Below the pieces are notes generated by a model. The model was given only the letters and a program-made list of their open reading frames with translations, had not been told where the DNA came from and did not search any database. DNA of 64,000 nucleotides from Pseudomonas sp. Leaf58 (GTDB taxonomy: Bacteria; Pseudomonadota; Gammaproteobacteria; Pseudomonadales; Pseudomonadaceae), in NCBI RefSeq assembly GCF_003627215.1, contig NZ_CP032677.1:4965501-5029500 (forward strand), in the 5' to 3' direction. Shown here one piece after another: positions 47,889 to 57,433 of this stretch; the stretch's first letter is position 1, and each line of letters opens with the position of its first letter. Position numbers and translations under genes: made by a program.

Positions 47889-50339
47889 TCAGTCCAACGC
47901 CTTCCAGATCTCGTTGGCATACTCACGTATGGTCCTGTCCGACGAGAACCAGCCCATCCGTGCCGTGTTCAGCACCGCCATGCGCCACCAATCCTGCGGT
48001 GCATGCCACAGCTCTTCGACCCGTCGCTGGGCATCCCAGTAGGCATCGAAGTCAGCACACACCAGGAAGCGGTCATGGGCTACCAGCCCGTCGATCAATG
48101 CACTGTAACGCGACGGATCGTCCGACGAGAACACACCGCTGCGAATGGCCTGCAACACATCATTCAGGCGGTTGGACGCCGCAATCGCCGCACTGGCGCC
48201 AAAGTCCCCGGCACGTCGCCGCGCCTCTACCTGCTGCGCGGTAAGGCCGAAGATGAACATGTTGTCGGCCCCCACCTGCTCACACATCTCCACATTGGCG
48301 CCATCCAGGGTGCCAATGGTCAGCGCGCCGTTCAGGCCGAACTTCATGTTGCTGGTACCCGAGGCTTCGTAGCCGGCGGTGGAAATCTGCTCGGAAAGGT
48401 CCGCCGCCGGGATGATGCTTTCCGCCAGGCTGACGTTGTAGTTGGGCAGGAACACCACCTTCAGCAGGCCGCGCACGGTCGGGTCGTTGTTCACCACCCG
48501 GGCAATGTCGTTGGCTAGCTTGATGATCAGTTTGGCCTGGTGGTAACTGGCCGCAGCCTTGCCGGCGAAAATCTTCACCCGCGGCACCCAGTTGGTGCCG
48601 GGGTCGTTGCGTATGGCCTGGTACAGCGCCACGGTGTGCAGCAGGTTGAGCAACTGGCGCTTGTACTCGTGGATACGCTTGACCTGTACGTCGAATAACG
48701 CCTCAGGGTTCACCGTGACGCCAATACGGTCCTGGATGATGCTGGCCAGAGCACGTTTGCTGTGCAGGCGCTGGGCCGCGAACTGCTTGCGGAAGCCGGC
48801 CTTGTCGGCGAACGGCACCAAGCCGGCCAGGCGCCCCTCGGGGTCGTCCTTGAGCTCTGGCCCCAGCGCCTCGACCAGCATCTCGGTCAGTTGCGGATTG
48901 GCCTGGTACAACCAGCGGCGGAAGGTAATGCCGTTGGTCTTGTTGTTGATACGTTGCGGGTACAGCTTGTGCAGCTCGGCGAACACCGTGCTTTTCATCA
49001 ACTTGCTGTGCAGCGCCGACACACCATTGACGCTGTGCGAGCCGAGGAACGCCAGGTTGCCCATGCGCACCCGGCGGCCATTGTCTTCCTCGATCAACGA
49101 CACCGCCCGCAGCACATCGAAGTCGTGCAGGCCTTTCGCCCGCAGCGCGTCGATGTGGTAGGCGTTGATCAGGTAGATGATCTGCATGTGCCGCGGCAGC
49201 ATGCGCTCCATTAGCGCTACCGGCCAGGTTTCCAGGGCTTCGGGCAGCAAGGTGTGGTTGGTGTAGGCCAGTGTGCCGACCGTCAGCTCCCAGGCGGTAT
49301 CCCAAGGGATTTCATGCTGGTCGACCAACAGGCGCATCAACTCGGCCACAGCGATCGAGGGGTGGGTGTCGTTGAGCTGGATAGCCGCTGCGTCCGGCAG
49401 ATTGAGCAGGTTGTCATGCATGTTCAGGTGGCGGCGTAGCAGGTCCTGCAGCGAAGCCGAGACGAAAAAGTATTCCTGACGCAAGCGCAGTTCCTGGCCA
49501 GCCTCGGTGCTGTCGGCCGGGTACAGTACCCGGGAAATGCTCTCGGCCCGTGCTACCTCGGCTACCGCGCCCAGGTGGTCACCGGCATTGAAGCGCTCCA
49601 GGTGCAGCTCTTCCAGCGCCCGCGCACGCCACAGGCGCAGGGTATTGACGCTGGCGCCGCGCCAGCCGACCACGGGTGTGTCGTAAGCCACCGCCCGTAC
49701 CGTCTCGCCCGGCCACCACACCTGGCGCGGCTGGCCGTGGGTGTCGTGCACCGTTTCGACGCTGCCACCAAAGCTGATCGGGTAGATAACCTCGGCGCGC
49801 TCAAACTCCCAGGGGTTGCCAAAGTCCAGCCAGTTCTCGGTCTGCTCCTGCTGCCAGCCATCGACCACGGCCTGGCGAAACAGCCCGTGCTCGTAGCGGA
49901 TGCCATAACCGTGGGCAGCAATGCCCAGGGTCGACATGCTCTCCATGAAGCACGCCGCCAGGCGGCCCAGGCCACCGTTGCCCAACGCCGCATCCGGCTC
50001 GAGCAAGCGAATGCGTTCCAGGTCCACATCCAGCCCTTCCAGCGCGTCGCGGGCGATGTCAAGCAGGCCCAGGTTGCTCAGGCTGTCGTACAGCAGGCGC
50101 CCGATGAGAAATTCGAGGGAAAGGTAATAGACCCGCTTCTGGCTACGGCGGTAAGCCTGCCGGGTGTGGTCCATCCAGTGGTCGACCATGTGATCGCGCG
50201 CAGCCAGAGCAATGGCCTCGAACCAGTCATGGTCGAAGGCATGCTCTGGGTCCTTGCCGACCGCGTAGGTCAGCTTGTTCAGTACAGCGGCGCGAAAATC
50301 CGCGACTTCGACGTCACGTGCTGTGGGTTCCTGGGACAT
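47889..50339 (-). CDS. glgP: Glycogen/maltodextrin phosphorylase
   Basis: This 816-residue PLP-dependent phosphorylase releases glucose-1-phosphate from alpha-1,4 glucans. The catalytic PLP-lysine motif EASGTSNMKFGLNGALTIGT is intact. The N-terminal RVYYLSLEFLIGRLL and GNGGLGRLAACFMES are typical. It is a single gene flanked by REP elements downstream and divergent from the YkgJ-type gene upstream. Confidence 0.96.
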   Translation of the reverse strand: MSQEPTARDVEVADFRAAVLNKLTYAVGKDPEHAFDHDWFEAIALAARDHMVDHWMDHTRQAYRRSQKRVYYLSLEFLIGRLLYDSLSNLGLLDIARDALEGLDVDLERIRLLEPDAALGNGGLGRLAACFMESMSTLGIAAHGYGIRYEHGLFRQAVVDGWQQEQTENWLDFGNPWEFERAEVIYPISFGGSVETVHDTHGQPRQVWWPGETVRAVAYDTPVVGWRGASVNTLRLWRARALEELHLERFNAGDHLGAVAEVARAESISRVLYPADSTEAGQELRLRQEYFFVSASLQDLLRRHLNMHDNLLNLPDAAAIQLNDTHPSIAVAELMRLLVDQHEIPWDTAWELTVGTLAYTNHTLLPEALETWPVALMERMLPRHMQIIYLINAYHIDALRAKGLHDFDVLRAVSLIEEDNGRRVRMGNLAFLGSHSVNGVSALHSKLMKSTVFAELHKLYPQRINNKTNGITFRRWLYQANPQLTEMLVEALGPELKDDPEGRLAGLVPFADKAGFRKQFAAQRLHSKRALASIIQDRIGVTVNPEALFDVQVKRIHEYKRQLLNLLHTVALYQAIRNDPGTNWVPRVKIFAGKAAASYHQAKLIIKLANDIARVVNNDPTVRGLLKVVFLPNYNVSLAESIIPAADLSEQISTAGYEASGTSNMKFGLNGALTIGTLDGANVEMCEQVGADNMFIFGLTAQQVEARRRAGDFGASAAIAASNRLNDVLQAIRSGVFSSDDPSRYSALIDGLVAHDRFLVCADFDAYWDAQRRVEELWHAPQDWWRMAVLNTARMGWFSSDRTIREYANEIWKALD

Positions 50340-50458
50340 GCGGCATCCTCGGGCAAGTTGACGAAAGCGGAGGGAGATTGTTCAGCCTAGACGCTTCGAC
50401 CGGGAGCGAAAGCTTGGGTTCGTGGTTTTCATGTACGTTTACGCAATCGGTCAAAAGG

Positions 50459-50477
50459 TTGTTCATAAATTGAACAA
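50459..50477. promoter_or_regulatory. Unassigned palindrome in the glgP/YkgJ divergent promoter region
   Basis: TTGTTCATAAATTGAACAA has perfect 7-base arms around five A/T bases. TATCAT at 50484-50489 could be a -10 box with TTGTTC as a -35 (19-base spacing), so a bound protein would overlap the promoter of the + gene. I do not recognise the regulator. Confidence 0.6.
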
Positions 50478-50524
50478 TTCCGGTATCATCGCGCGCCCCA
50501 AGACCGTGATCCACCCCCATAACG

Positions 50525-50929
50525 ATGAAAACGACCCTGATCGCCGCCGCCGAAGTCGACCGCCTGGAGACCTGGCAGCGTTATACCAGCAACATGTGCC
50601 ATGGCTGCCATTCGACCTGCTGCACCCTGCCGGTGGAGGTGAAGATCAAGGATCTGATCCGTATCGGCGTAGTGGACGAGTTCGAGAAAGACGAACCGCC
50701 GAAGAACGTCGCCAAACGCCTGCAGAAGGAAGGCATCATCGAACGCTTCAACCAGAAGTCGGGGATCTTCACCCTGACCCGGATGAGCAACGATGACTGC
50801 ATGTACCTGGATCGCAAGAGCCGCCTGTGCACCATTTATGACAAGCGCCCGGATACCTGCCGCAACCACCCCAAGGTCGGGCCGCGGCCGGGGTATTGTG
50901 CCTATAAGCCCAAGGTGGTTGGGCGCTGA
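50525..50929 (+). CDS. YkgJ-family cysteine-cluster protein
   Basis: This 134-residue protein has the family's cysteine pattern CHGCHSTCC near residues 24-32 and a second cluster CMYLDRKSRLCTIYDKRPDTC near 91-111. The cysteines probably bind zinc or an Fe-S cluster; the role is not established. ATG 50525 follows a short leader after the palindrome. It converges with typA across a shared terminator. Confidence 0.9.
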   Translation: MKTTLIAAAEVDRLETWQRYTSNMCHGCHSTCCTLPVEVKIKDLIRIGVVDEFEKDEPPKNVAKRLQKEGIIERFNQKSGIFTLTRMSNDDCMYLDRKSRLCTIYDKRPDTCRNHPKVGPRPGYCAYKPKVVGR

Positions 50930-50976
50930 TCGTTAGCCTGCCCGCGAAGAGGCCAACGCAATTCCTGCAGGCAAAC

Positions 50977-51011
50977 AAAAACGCCCCCGGCCTTTCGACC
51001 GGGGGCGTTTT
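50977..51011. terminator. Bidirectional terminator between the YkgJ-type gene and typA
   Basis: AAAACGCCCCCGG (50977-50989) pairs with CCGGGGGCGTTTT (50999-51011) around TTTCGA-type loop bases. The stem has A-runs before and T-runs after it, so it should work for both converging genes. Confidence 0.9.
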
Positions 51012-51029
51012 CATTCAGCCAGAACTAAC

Positions 51030-52853
51030 TCAGCTGTTCTTGGCTTTCTTGGCAGCGCGGGTACGCTCGCTTTCGTCCAGGATCTTCTTGCGAAGACGGA
51101 TGGACTTCGGCGTTACTTCGCACAGCTCGTCTTCCTGGATGTATTCCAGAGCCTGTTCCAGGGTGAAGCGAACAGGTGGAACCAGGGCGATAACTTCGTC
51201 TTTACCCGAAGCACGCATGTTGTCGAGCTTCTTGCCCTTGGTAGGGTTGACGCCCAGGTCGTTGTCGCGGCTGTTCTGGCCGATGATCTGACCGTTGTAG
51301 ATCTCCTGGCCGTGTTCAACGAACAGCTTGCCGCGAGCCTGCAGGGTTTCCAGCGAGTAGGTCAGCGCCTTGCCGGTTTCGACCGAAACCAGTACGCCGT
51401 TCTGACGGCCGGACATGTGGCCGGACTTCACGGTGTCGTAGCGATCGAAGATCGAAGTCAGGATGCCTGCACCGTTGGTCAGGGTCAGGAACTGGTTACG
51501 GAAACCGATCAGACCACGAGCCGGGATGTTGTATTCCAGGCGTACACGGCCCTTGCCATCCGGGACCATGTTGGTCAGGTCGCCTTTACGCAGGCCCATC
51601 TCTTCCATGACTTTGCCCTGGGCTTCTTCAGGGATGTCGATGGTGACGTTTTCGAACGGTTCCTGCTTCACGCCGTCCACTTCACGGATGATCACTTCCG
51701 GACGGCCCAGGGCCAGTTCGAAGCCTTCGCGACGCATGGTTTCGATCAGTACCGAGAGGTGCAGCTCGCCACGGCCCGAGACCTTGAACTTGTCTGGGGA
51801 GTCGGTTTCTTCAACGCGCAGGGCAACGTTGTACAGCAGCTCTTTGTCCAGACGGTCCTTGATGTTACGGCTGGTGACGAACTTGCCTTCCTTGCCGCAG
51901 AACGGCGAGTCGTTGACCTGGAAGGTCATCGAAACGGTAGGCTCGTCAACAGTCAGCGGCTTCATCGCTTCAACGGCAGTCGGGTCGCACAGGGTGTCGG
52001 AGATGAACAGCTCGTCGAAACCGCTGATGCAGACGATGTCGCCAGCCTGGGCTTCTTCGACGTCGACGCGGTGCAGGCCGTGGTGGCCCATCAGCTTGAG
52101 GATACGGCCGTTACGCTTCTTGCCGTCAGCGTCGATGGCGACAACCGGGGTGTTCGGCTTGATGCGACCACGGGCAATACGGCCAACACCGATAACACCC
52201 AGGAAGCTGTTGTAGTCCAGTGCGGAGATCTGCATCTGGAACGGGCCGTCACGGTCAACAGCTGGCGCTGGAACGTGGTCGATGACCGCCTGGTACAGGG
52301 CAGTCATGTCTTCGCCCATTTCGGTGTGGTCCAGGCCGGCAATGCCGTTCAGGGCCGAGGCGTAGACCACTTTGAAGTCCAGCTGCTCGTCGGTAGCGCC
52401 GAGGTTGTCGAACAGGTCGAAGATCTGGTCCAGAACCCAGTCAGGACGCGCGCCCGGGCGGTCAACCTTGTTGATCACGACGATTGGCTTCAGGCCGGCT
52501 TCGAAGGCCTTCTTGGTCACGAAGCGGGTTTGCGGCATCGGGCCGTCTTGAGCGTCGACCAGCAGCAGCACGGAGTCGACCATCGACATTACACGCTCAA
52601 CTTCGCCACCGAAGTCGGCGTGGCCGGGGGTGTCGACGATGTTGATGTGGTAGCCGTTCCAGTTAATGGCGGTGTTTTTCGCCAGAATGGTAATACCGCG
52701 CTCTTTTTCCTGGTCGTTGGAGTCCATGACGCGCTCGTCGTTGAGCTCGTTACGCTCCAGAGTGCCGGACTGACGCAGGAGTTTGTCGACCAGGGTGGTT
52801 TTACCATGGTCAACGTGGGCGATGATGGCGATGTTACGCAGATTTTCGATCAC
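51030..52853 (-). CDS. typA: Translational GTPase TypA/BipA
   Basis: This 607-residue ribosome-binding GTPase is needed for growth at low temperature and for 50S assembly. The G1 motif AHVDHGKTT (about 12-20), switch [17 protein letters not shown] and G4 [10 protein letters not shown] are present, and EF-G-like domains follow. The C-terminal [22 protein letters not shown] is the BipA-specific end. It is a single gene with its own terminator. Confidence 0.97.
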   Translation of the reverse strand: MIENLRNIAIIAHVDHGKTTLVDKLLRQSGTLERNELNDERVMDSNDQEKERGITILAKNTAINWNGYHINIVDTPGHADFGGEVERVMSMVDSVLLLVDAQDGPMPQTRFVTKKAFEAGLKPIVVINKVDRPGARPDWVLDQIFDLFDNLGATDEQLDFKVVYASALNGIAGLDHTEMGEDMTALYQAVIDHVPAPAVDRDGPFQMQISALDYNSFLGVIGVGRIARGRIKPNTPVVAIDADGKKRNGRILKLMGHHGLHRVDVEEAQAGDIVCISGFDELFISDTLCDPTAVEAMKPLTVDEPTVSMTFQVNDSPFCGKEGKFVTSRNIKDRLDKELLYNVALRVEETDSPDKFKVSGRGELHLSVLIETMRREGFELALGRPEVIIREVDGVKQEPFENVTIDIPEEAQGKVMEEMGLRKGDLTNMVPDGKGRVRLEYNIPARGLIGFRNQFLTLTNGAGILTSIFDRYDTVKSGHMSGRQNGVLVSVETGKALTYSLETLQARGKLFVEHGQEIYNGQIIGQNSRDNDLGVNPTKGKKLDNMRASGKDEVIALVPPVRFTLEQALEYIQEDELCEVTPKSIRLRKKILDESERTRAAKKAKNS

Positions 52854-52981
52854 AAGTGTATCTCGATCAGAGGATTCGGTTGCCGCCCAGTGTAGGCGGC
52901 CAATATGTACTGTTTAAGGCTCAGCGGGCCCGGCGGTCGGGAGGGCGATGGCGGATACTGCCGCCATACAGCCCCGGCGTC

Positions 52982-54436
52982 TTATGTCGGACGATAAACA
53001 CGCACATTGGCATGTCCCTCACTGAGCAGATGGTGTGCGTGCAAACGGCTCATCACACCTTTGTCGCAATACAGCAAGTACTGGCGCGTAGGGTCCAGGT
53101 GCTTGAACTTGCTGTTGATGGCGTAGAACGGCATGGCCTGGACTTCGATACCTTCCAGTGCCAAGGGTTCGTCTTCCTGGGCATCGGGGTGACGAATGTC
53201 GATGACGATCTGGCCTGGCAGCGCCTCGGCCACTTCCTCGACTTCGATGTCCTTGCCCAGCTCGTCGATCACATGGTCGATGGAGATGAACTTGGCACGC
53301 TCCAGGGCGCGCTCCAGCACCGCCATGTCGAACTGCTTCTCTTCATGCTCCATGCGGTGACGCTTGGCGTGGGTGGTCGGGTTTACCGAGATCACGCCGC
53401 AGTATTCAGGCATGTGCTTGGCGAAGTCGGCGGTGCCGATTTCGGTGGCCTGGTCGATGATGTCCTGCTTGTGGCTGGCCAGCAGCGGGCGCAACACCAG
53501 CTTGTCGGTGGCCGAGTCGATGATCGACAGGTTCGGCAGGGTCTGGCTGGACACCTGGGAAATCGCCTCGCCGGTCACCAGCGCTTCGATCTGCAGCCGG
53601 TCGGCCATGTGCGCGGCGCCGCGCAGCATCATGCGCTTGAGGGTCACGCCCATGTAACTGTTGTCGACCTTGTTGAGGATCTCGCCGACCACTTCCTCGA
53701 ACGGCACGCTGATGAACAGCACGCGCTGGCTGCTACCGTACTTTTTCCACAGGTAGTGGGCGACTTCCATCACGCCCAGCTCGTGGGCACGGCCGCCGAG
53801 GTTGAAGAAGCAGAAGTGGGTCATCAGGCCGCGGCGCATCATCTGGTAGGCCGCCACGGTGGAGTCGAAGCCACCGGACATCAGCACCAGGGTCTGCTCC
53901 AGGGCACCCAGCGGATAGCCGCCGATGCCGTTGTGCTGGCTGTGGATCACATACAGGCGCTGGTTACGAATTTCGATACGCACCAACACTTCCGGGTTTT
54001 TCAGCTCGATGCCGGCGGCGCCGCATTGCTGGCGCAGCTGGCTGCCGACGTAGCGGTCGACGTCCATCGAGGTGAAATCGTGGTGGCCACCACGTTTGCA
54101 ACGCACCGCGAAGTGCTTGCCGGCCAGCAGGTGACCGAAGTGCTGCTTGCACTTGGCGACGATGTCGTCGAAGTCACCCAGCGGGTATTCCTCTACCTGC
54201 AGGAAGTGGGTAATACCTGGGGTGCAGGTGAGGCGTTCGATGATTTCGCGCTGGATCTTTTCGTCCTCGATGCGGGTGACCACTTCGAGATTGTCCCAGA
54301 CACCGTCGACCGCGAGCTCAGGGTCGAGATCCTTGAGCACGTTGCGGATGTTCTTGCCGAGCTGGCGGATGAAGCGCTTGCGCACCGGCCGGCTCTTGAT
54401 GGTGATTTCTGGGAAGACTTTGACGATAAGTTTCAT
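52982..54436 (-). CDS. thiI: tRNA 4-thiouridine synthetase ThiI with rhodanese domain
   Basis: This 484-residue enzyme makes s4U8 in tRNA and carries sulfur for thiazole synthesis. It has an NFLD/THUMP RNA-binding part (about 1-165), the PP-loop [15 protein letters not shown], and a C-terminal rhodanese domain (about 385-484) whose active cysteine lies in [14 protein letters not shown]. The length equals the E. coli type with rhodanese domain. A TATAAT -10 box lies 45 bases upstream. Confidence 0.96.
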   Translation of the reverse strand: MKLIVKVFPEITIKSRPVRKRFIRQLGKNIRNVLKDLDPELAVDGVWDNLEVVTRIEDEKIQREIIERLTCTPGITHFLQVEEYPLGDFDDIVAKCKQHFGHLLAGKHFAVRCKRGGHHDFTSMDVDRYVGSQLRQQCGAAGIELKNPEVLVRIEIRNQRLYVIHSQHNGIGGYPLGALEQTLVLMSGGFDSTVAAYQMMRRGLMTHFCFFNLGGRAHELGVMEVAHYLWKKYGSSQRVLFISVPFEEVVGEILNKVDNSYMGVTLKRMMLRGAAHMADRLQIEALVTGEAISQVSSQTLPNLSIIDSATDKLVLRPLLASHKQDIIDQATEIGTADFAKHMPEYCGVISVNPTTHAKRHRMEHEEKQFDMAVLERALERAKFISIDHVIDELGKDIEVEEVAEALPGQIVIDIRHPDAQEDEPLALEGIEVQAMPFYAINSKFKHLDPTRQYLLYCDKGVMSRLHAHHLLSEGHANVRVYRPT

Positions 54437-54480
54437 TGGTTAACAGCGCGCGCAGGGCCTGCCGAAAATGAGGGGCGCGA

Positions 54481-54486
54481 ATTATA
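54481..54486 (-). promoter_or_regulatory. -10 box of the thiI promoter
   Basis: ATTATA on the + strand reads TATAAT on the - strand, 45 bases before the thiI start. A GGTCAA about 18 bases further upstream is a weak -35. The repeat array begins about 50 bases beyond this box. Confidence 0.55.
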
Positions 54487-54536
54487 TCGGAAATTGCTCA
54501 GGATTTGACCAACTTTTGATCAGAAGCTTTCAGATA

Positions 54537-55420
54537 AATGTACGAGGCGGGATTTGCGGCGCCTGTGAGACCGAGCGCCGCCCGCGCGGCGCTTCGCGGG
54601 GCAAGCCCGCTCCCACATTTGTTTCGGGCCAATTATTCCTGTTTCCATTGGCGCGCGGCCCCTTGGTGTTCGACGCGATATCGAATGGGGCAAACAAGGG
54701 TACGCGCGCCAATGGTGGCAGGAGAGACTGGCCCCGAAACAATGTACCAGGCGGGATTTGCGGCGCCTGTAAGACCGAGCGCCGCCCGCGCGGCGCTTCG
54801 CGGGGCAAGCCCGCTCCCACATTTGTTTCGGGCCAATTATTCCTGTTTCCATTGGCGCGCGGCCCCTTGGTGTTCGACGCGATATCGAATGGGGCAAACA
54901 AGGGTACGCGCGCCAATGGTGGCAGGAGAGACTGGCCCCGAAACAATGTACCAGGCGGGATTTGCGGCGCCTGTAAGACCGAGCGCCGCCCGCGCGGCGC
55001 TTCGCGGGGCAAGCCCGCTCCCACATTTGTTTCGGGCCAATTATTCCTGTTTCCATTGGCGCGCGGCCCCTTGGTGTTCGACGCGATATCGAATGGGGCA
55101 AACAAGGGTGCGCGCGCCAATGTGGCGGGAGAGACTGGCCCTGAAACAATGTACGAGGCGGGATTTGCGGCTCCTGTGAGACCGAGCGCCGCCCGCGCGG
55201 CGCTTCGCAGGGCAAGCCCGCTCCCACATTTGTTTCGGGCCAATTATTCCTGTTTCCATTGGCGCGCAGCCCCTTGGTGTTCGACGCGATATCGAATGGG
55301 GCAAACAAGGGTACGCGCGCCAATGTGGCAGGAGAGACTGGCCCGAAACAAATGTGGGAGCGGGCTTGCCCCGCGAAGCGCCGCGCGGGCGGCGCTCGGT
55401 CTCACAGGCGCCGCACAACT
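54537..55420. repeat. Array of four 203-204-bp REP-containing repeat units, closed by an inverted REP
   Basis: Units begin at 54541, 54745, 54949 and 55152. Each has a REP-type block (GCGCCGCCCGCGCGGCGCTT, then GCAAGCCCGCTCCCACA), then a long imperfect palindrome. The outer arms TTGTTTCGGGCCA (54619-54631) and TGGCCCCGAAACAA (54729-54742) enclose perfect inner arms CCATTGGCGCGC (54645-54656) and GCGCGCCAATGG (54704-54715), with a TTCGA/TCGAA tip. Units differ at few positions; the third lacks one G. After the fourth unit the REP block recurs in inverted orientation (55354-55416). All reading frames through it are long only because 204 is divisible by three; I see no gene here. Confidence 0.92.
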
Positions 55421-55427
55421 CAAGACA

Positions 55428-55444
55428 TGCACCACATTGGTGCG
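55428..55444 (+). promoter_or_regulatory. NtrC binding site upstream of glnA
   Basis: TGCACCACATTGGTGCG is an inverted repeat (TGCACCA, three bases, TGGTGCG) matching the NtrC consensus of enteric glnA promoters. Its centre is about 140 bases before the predicted start of transcription, which is typical for an enhancer. It begins about ten bases after the end of the repeat array. Confidence 0.8.
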
Positions 55445-55548
55445 AACAATCGAAAACTCGCCTCGTAAGAGTGCACTTTTCCAGCCCAACCCACCGCCAA
55501 ATGCCCGCAAACGCCCCCTTTTATCCCGCACTCGCCATTTTCGGGCAC

Positions 55549-55564
55549 TGGCATGCAATTTGCT
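55549..55564 (+). promoter_or_regulatory. Sigma-54 promoter of glnA
   Basis: TGGCATGCAATTTGCT has GG (55550-55551) and GC (55562-55563) separated by exactly ten bases, the -24/-12 layout of RpoN promoters. Transcription should start near 55574, giving a leader of about 90 bases. Confidence 0.8.
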
Positions 55565-55663
55565 CCCTTGTGAGGCAGGTAAGCTTGGCCGACTATCCGC
55601 GCCCGGCAACACCCTTTTTCCAGGGCAGCGGCCCACCGCGCTCTAGACCATCCGGAGGACAAC

Positions 55664-57070
55664 ATGTCGAAGTCGGTTCAACTCATCAAAGATCATGACG
55701 TCAAGTGGATTGATCTGCGTTTCACGGACACCAAAGGCATTCAGCACCACGTGACCATGCCGTCGCGTGATGCGCTGGAAGACGACTTCTTCGAAGTCGG
55801 CAAGATGTTCGACGGCTCCTCCATCGCTGGCTGGAAAGGTATCGAAGCTTCCGACATGATCCTGATGCCGGTCGACGACACTGCCGTACTGGACCCGTTC
55901 ACTGAAGAACCTACCCTGATCATCACCTGCGACATCGTCGACCCGTCGAGCATGCAGGGCTACGATCGCGACCCACGTGCGATCGCCAAGCGCGCCGAAG
56001 AGTACCTGAAGAGCACCGGCATCGGTGACACCGTGTTCGCCGGTCCAGAGCCTGAGTTCTTCATCTTCGACGAAGTGAAGTTCCACTCGGATATCTCCGG
56101 TTCGATGTTCAAGATCTTCTCCGAGCAAGGCTCGTGGATGACCGGCGCTGACGTGGAAGGCGGCAACAAAGGCCACCGTCCGGGCGTGAAAGGCGGCTAC
56201 TTCCCGGTTCCGCCGTTCGACCACGACCACGAAATCCGTACTGCCATGTGCAACGCACTGGAAGAAATGGGCCAGACCGTTGAAGTTCACCACCACGAAG
56301 TGGCAACTGCCGGCCAGAACGAAATCGGCGTCAAGTTCAACACCCTGGTGAAGAAGGCTGACGAAGTACAGGCCCTGAAATACGTCGTGCACAACGTTGC
56401 CGACGCTTATGGCCGTACCGCCACCTTCATGCCGAAGCCACTGTACGGCGACAACGGCTCGGGCATGCACGTGCACATGTCGATCTGGAAAGACGGCAAG
56501 AACACCTTCTCCGGTGAAGGCTATGCCGGCCTGTCCGACACCGCCCTGTACTTCATCGGCGGCATCATCAAGCACGGTAAGGCCCTGAACGGCTTCACCA
56601 ACCCGTCGACCAACTCCTACAAGCGTCTGGTCCCAGGCTTCGAAGCCCCGGTAATGCTGGCATATTCGGCTCGCAACCGTTCCGCCTCGATCCGTATTCC
56701 TTACGTCGGCAGCCCGAAAGCCCGCCGTATCGAAGCACGCTTCCCGGACCCATCGGCCAACCCGTACCTGGCCTTCGCAGCCCTGCTGATGGCCGGTCTG
56801 GATGGTATCCAGAACAAGATCCACCCAGGCGACGCTGCCGACAAGAACCTGTACGACCTGCCGCCGGAAGAGGCCAAGGACATCCCGCAGGTTTGCGGTA
56901 GCCTGAAAGAAGCTCTGGAAGAGCTGGATAAAGGCCGTGCGTTCCTGACCAAGGGCGGCGTGTTCTCCGACGACTTCATCGATGCCTTCATCGAACTGAA
57001 GAGCGAAGAAGAGATCAAGGTCCGCACCTTCGTGCACCCGCTGGAATACGAGCTGTACTACAGCTGCTGA
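55664..57070 (+). CDS. glnA: Glutamine synthetase type I
   Basis: This 468-residue enzyme assimilates ammonia into glutamine. The signatures [34 protein letters not shown] and the adenylylation site NLYDLPPEE (tyrosine near residue 397) are present, so activity should be controlled by GlnE. ATG 55664 follows GGAGG. The NtrC site and sigma-54 promoter upstream indicate induction under nitrogen limitation. ntrBC follows after a terminator. Confidence 0.98.
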   Translation: MSKSVQLIKDHDVKWIDLRFTDTKGIQHHVTMPSRDALEDDFFEVGKMFDGSSIAGWKGIEASDMILMPVDDTAVLDPFTEEPTLIITCDIVDPSSMQGYDRDPRAIAKRAEEYLKSTGIGDTVFAGPEPEFFIFDEVKFHSDISGSMFKIFSEQGSWMTGADVEGGNKGHRPGVKGGYFPVPPFDHDHEIRTAMCNALEEMGQTVEVHHHEVATAGQNEIGVKFNTLVKKADEVQALKYVVHNVADAYGRTATFMPKPLYGDNGSGMHVHMSIWKDGKNTFSGEGYAGLSDTALYFIGGIIKHGKALNGFTNPSTNSYKRLVPGFEAPVMLAYSARNRSASIRIPYVGSPKARRIEARFPDPSANPYLAFAALLMAGLDGIQNKIHPGDAADKNLYDLPPEEAKDIPQVCGSLKEALEELDKGRAFLTKGGVFSDDFIDAFIELKSEEEIKVRTFVHPLEYELYYSC

Positions 57071-57074
57071 TCTG

Positions 57075-57130
57075 ATCGGCGCCTCGCGCCGATGACATGA
57101 TCAAGACGGCCTCCTTCGGGAGGCCGTTTT
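57075..57130 (+). terminator. Terminator downstream of glnA
   Basis: ACGGCCTCC (57106-57114), loop TTCG, GGAGGCCGT (57119-57127) then TTTTCGTTT is a strong intrinsic terminator. A smaller hairpin ATCGGCGC/GCGCCGAT precedes it at 57075-57093. Confidence 0.9.
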
Positions 57131-57184
57131 CGTTTCTGCGCCAAATAGCGCCACAGAAACCATCCTTGCCACGCTATGCTCTAT

Positions 57185-57336
57185 CTTGGTGCACAACTGA
57201 ACGCCGTGCTCCTATTTGCTCCCCAATCTGGTTCACATGAAACGTTTCACCCAGACCTTTTGATCCGAATCAGCGCAGATTCAGGCCTTTCTCGGCAAAT
57301 CTCGCTTCTTTTCGGAGCTTTGGTTTGTTTCTTGCA
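57185..57336 (+). promoter_or_regulatory. Candidate sigma-54 promoter and NtrC half-site upstream of ntrB
   Basis: The 363-base glnA-ntrB gap holds TGGTTTGTTTCTTGCA at 57321-57336, with GG and GC ten bases apart as in RpoN promoters. TTGGTGCA at 57185-57192 resembles one arm of an NtrC site. This suggests ntrBC can be transcribed separately from glnA. I see no other gene-like feature in the gap. Confidence 0.5.
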
Positions 57337-57433
57337 TTTTCTTGTAGAGAAACGCGCATCAGCGGATCTATCCCGCGCCCGGCCCTGGCCAAAGCAGTGC
57401 CAGGCAAGCGCCAAAAGAGGTCAACGACGCCTT

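Noticed and set aside
54537..55420. CRISPR-like regular repeats
   Set aside because: Units are 204 bp and nearly identical throughout, with no unique spacers of 30-40 bases and no cas genes.
54520..55636. Long overlapping open frames on both strands with 68-residue protein repeats
   Set aside because: They arise because the 204-bp DNA repeat is a multiple of three. All frames on both strands are open, the protein has no family resemblance, and the DNA is REP and palindrome sequence.
55643..57037. 464-residue open frame opposite glnA
   Set aside because: Shadow of glutamine synthetase, whose start, sites and promoter are all clear on the + strand.
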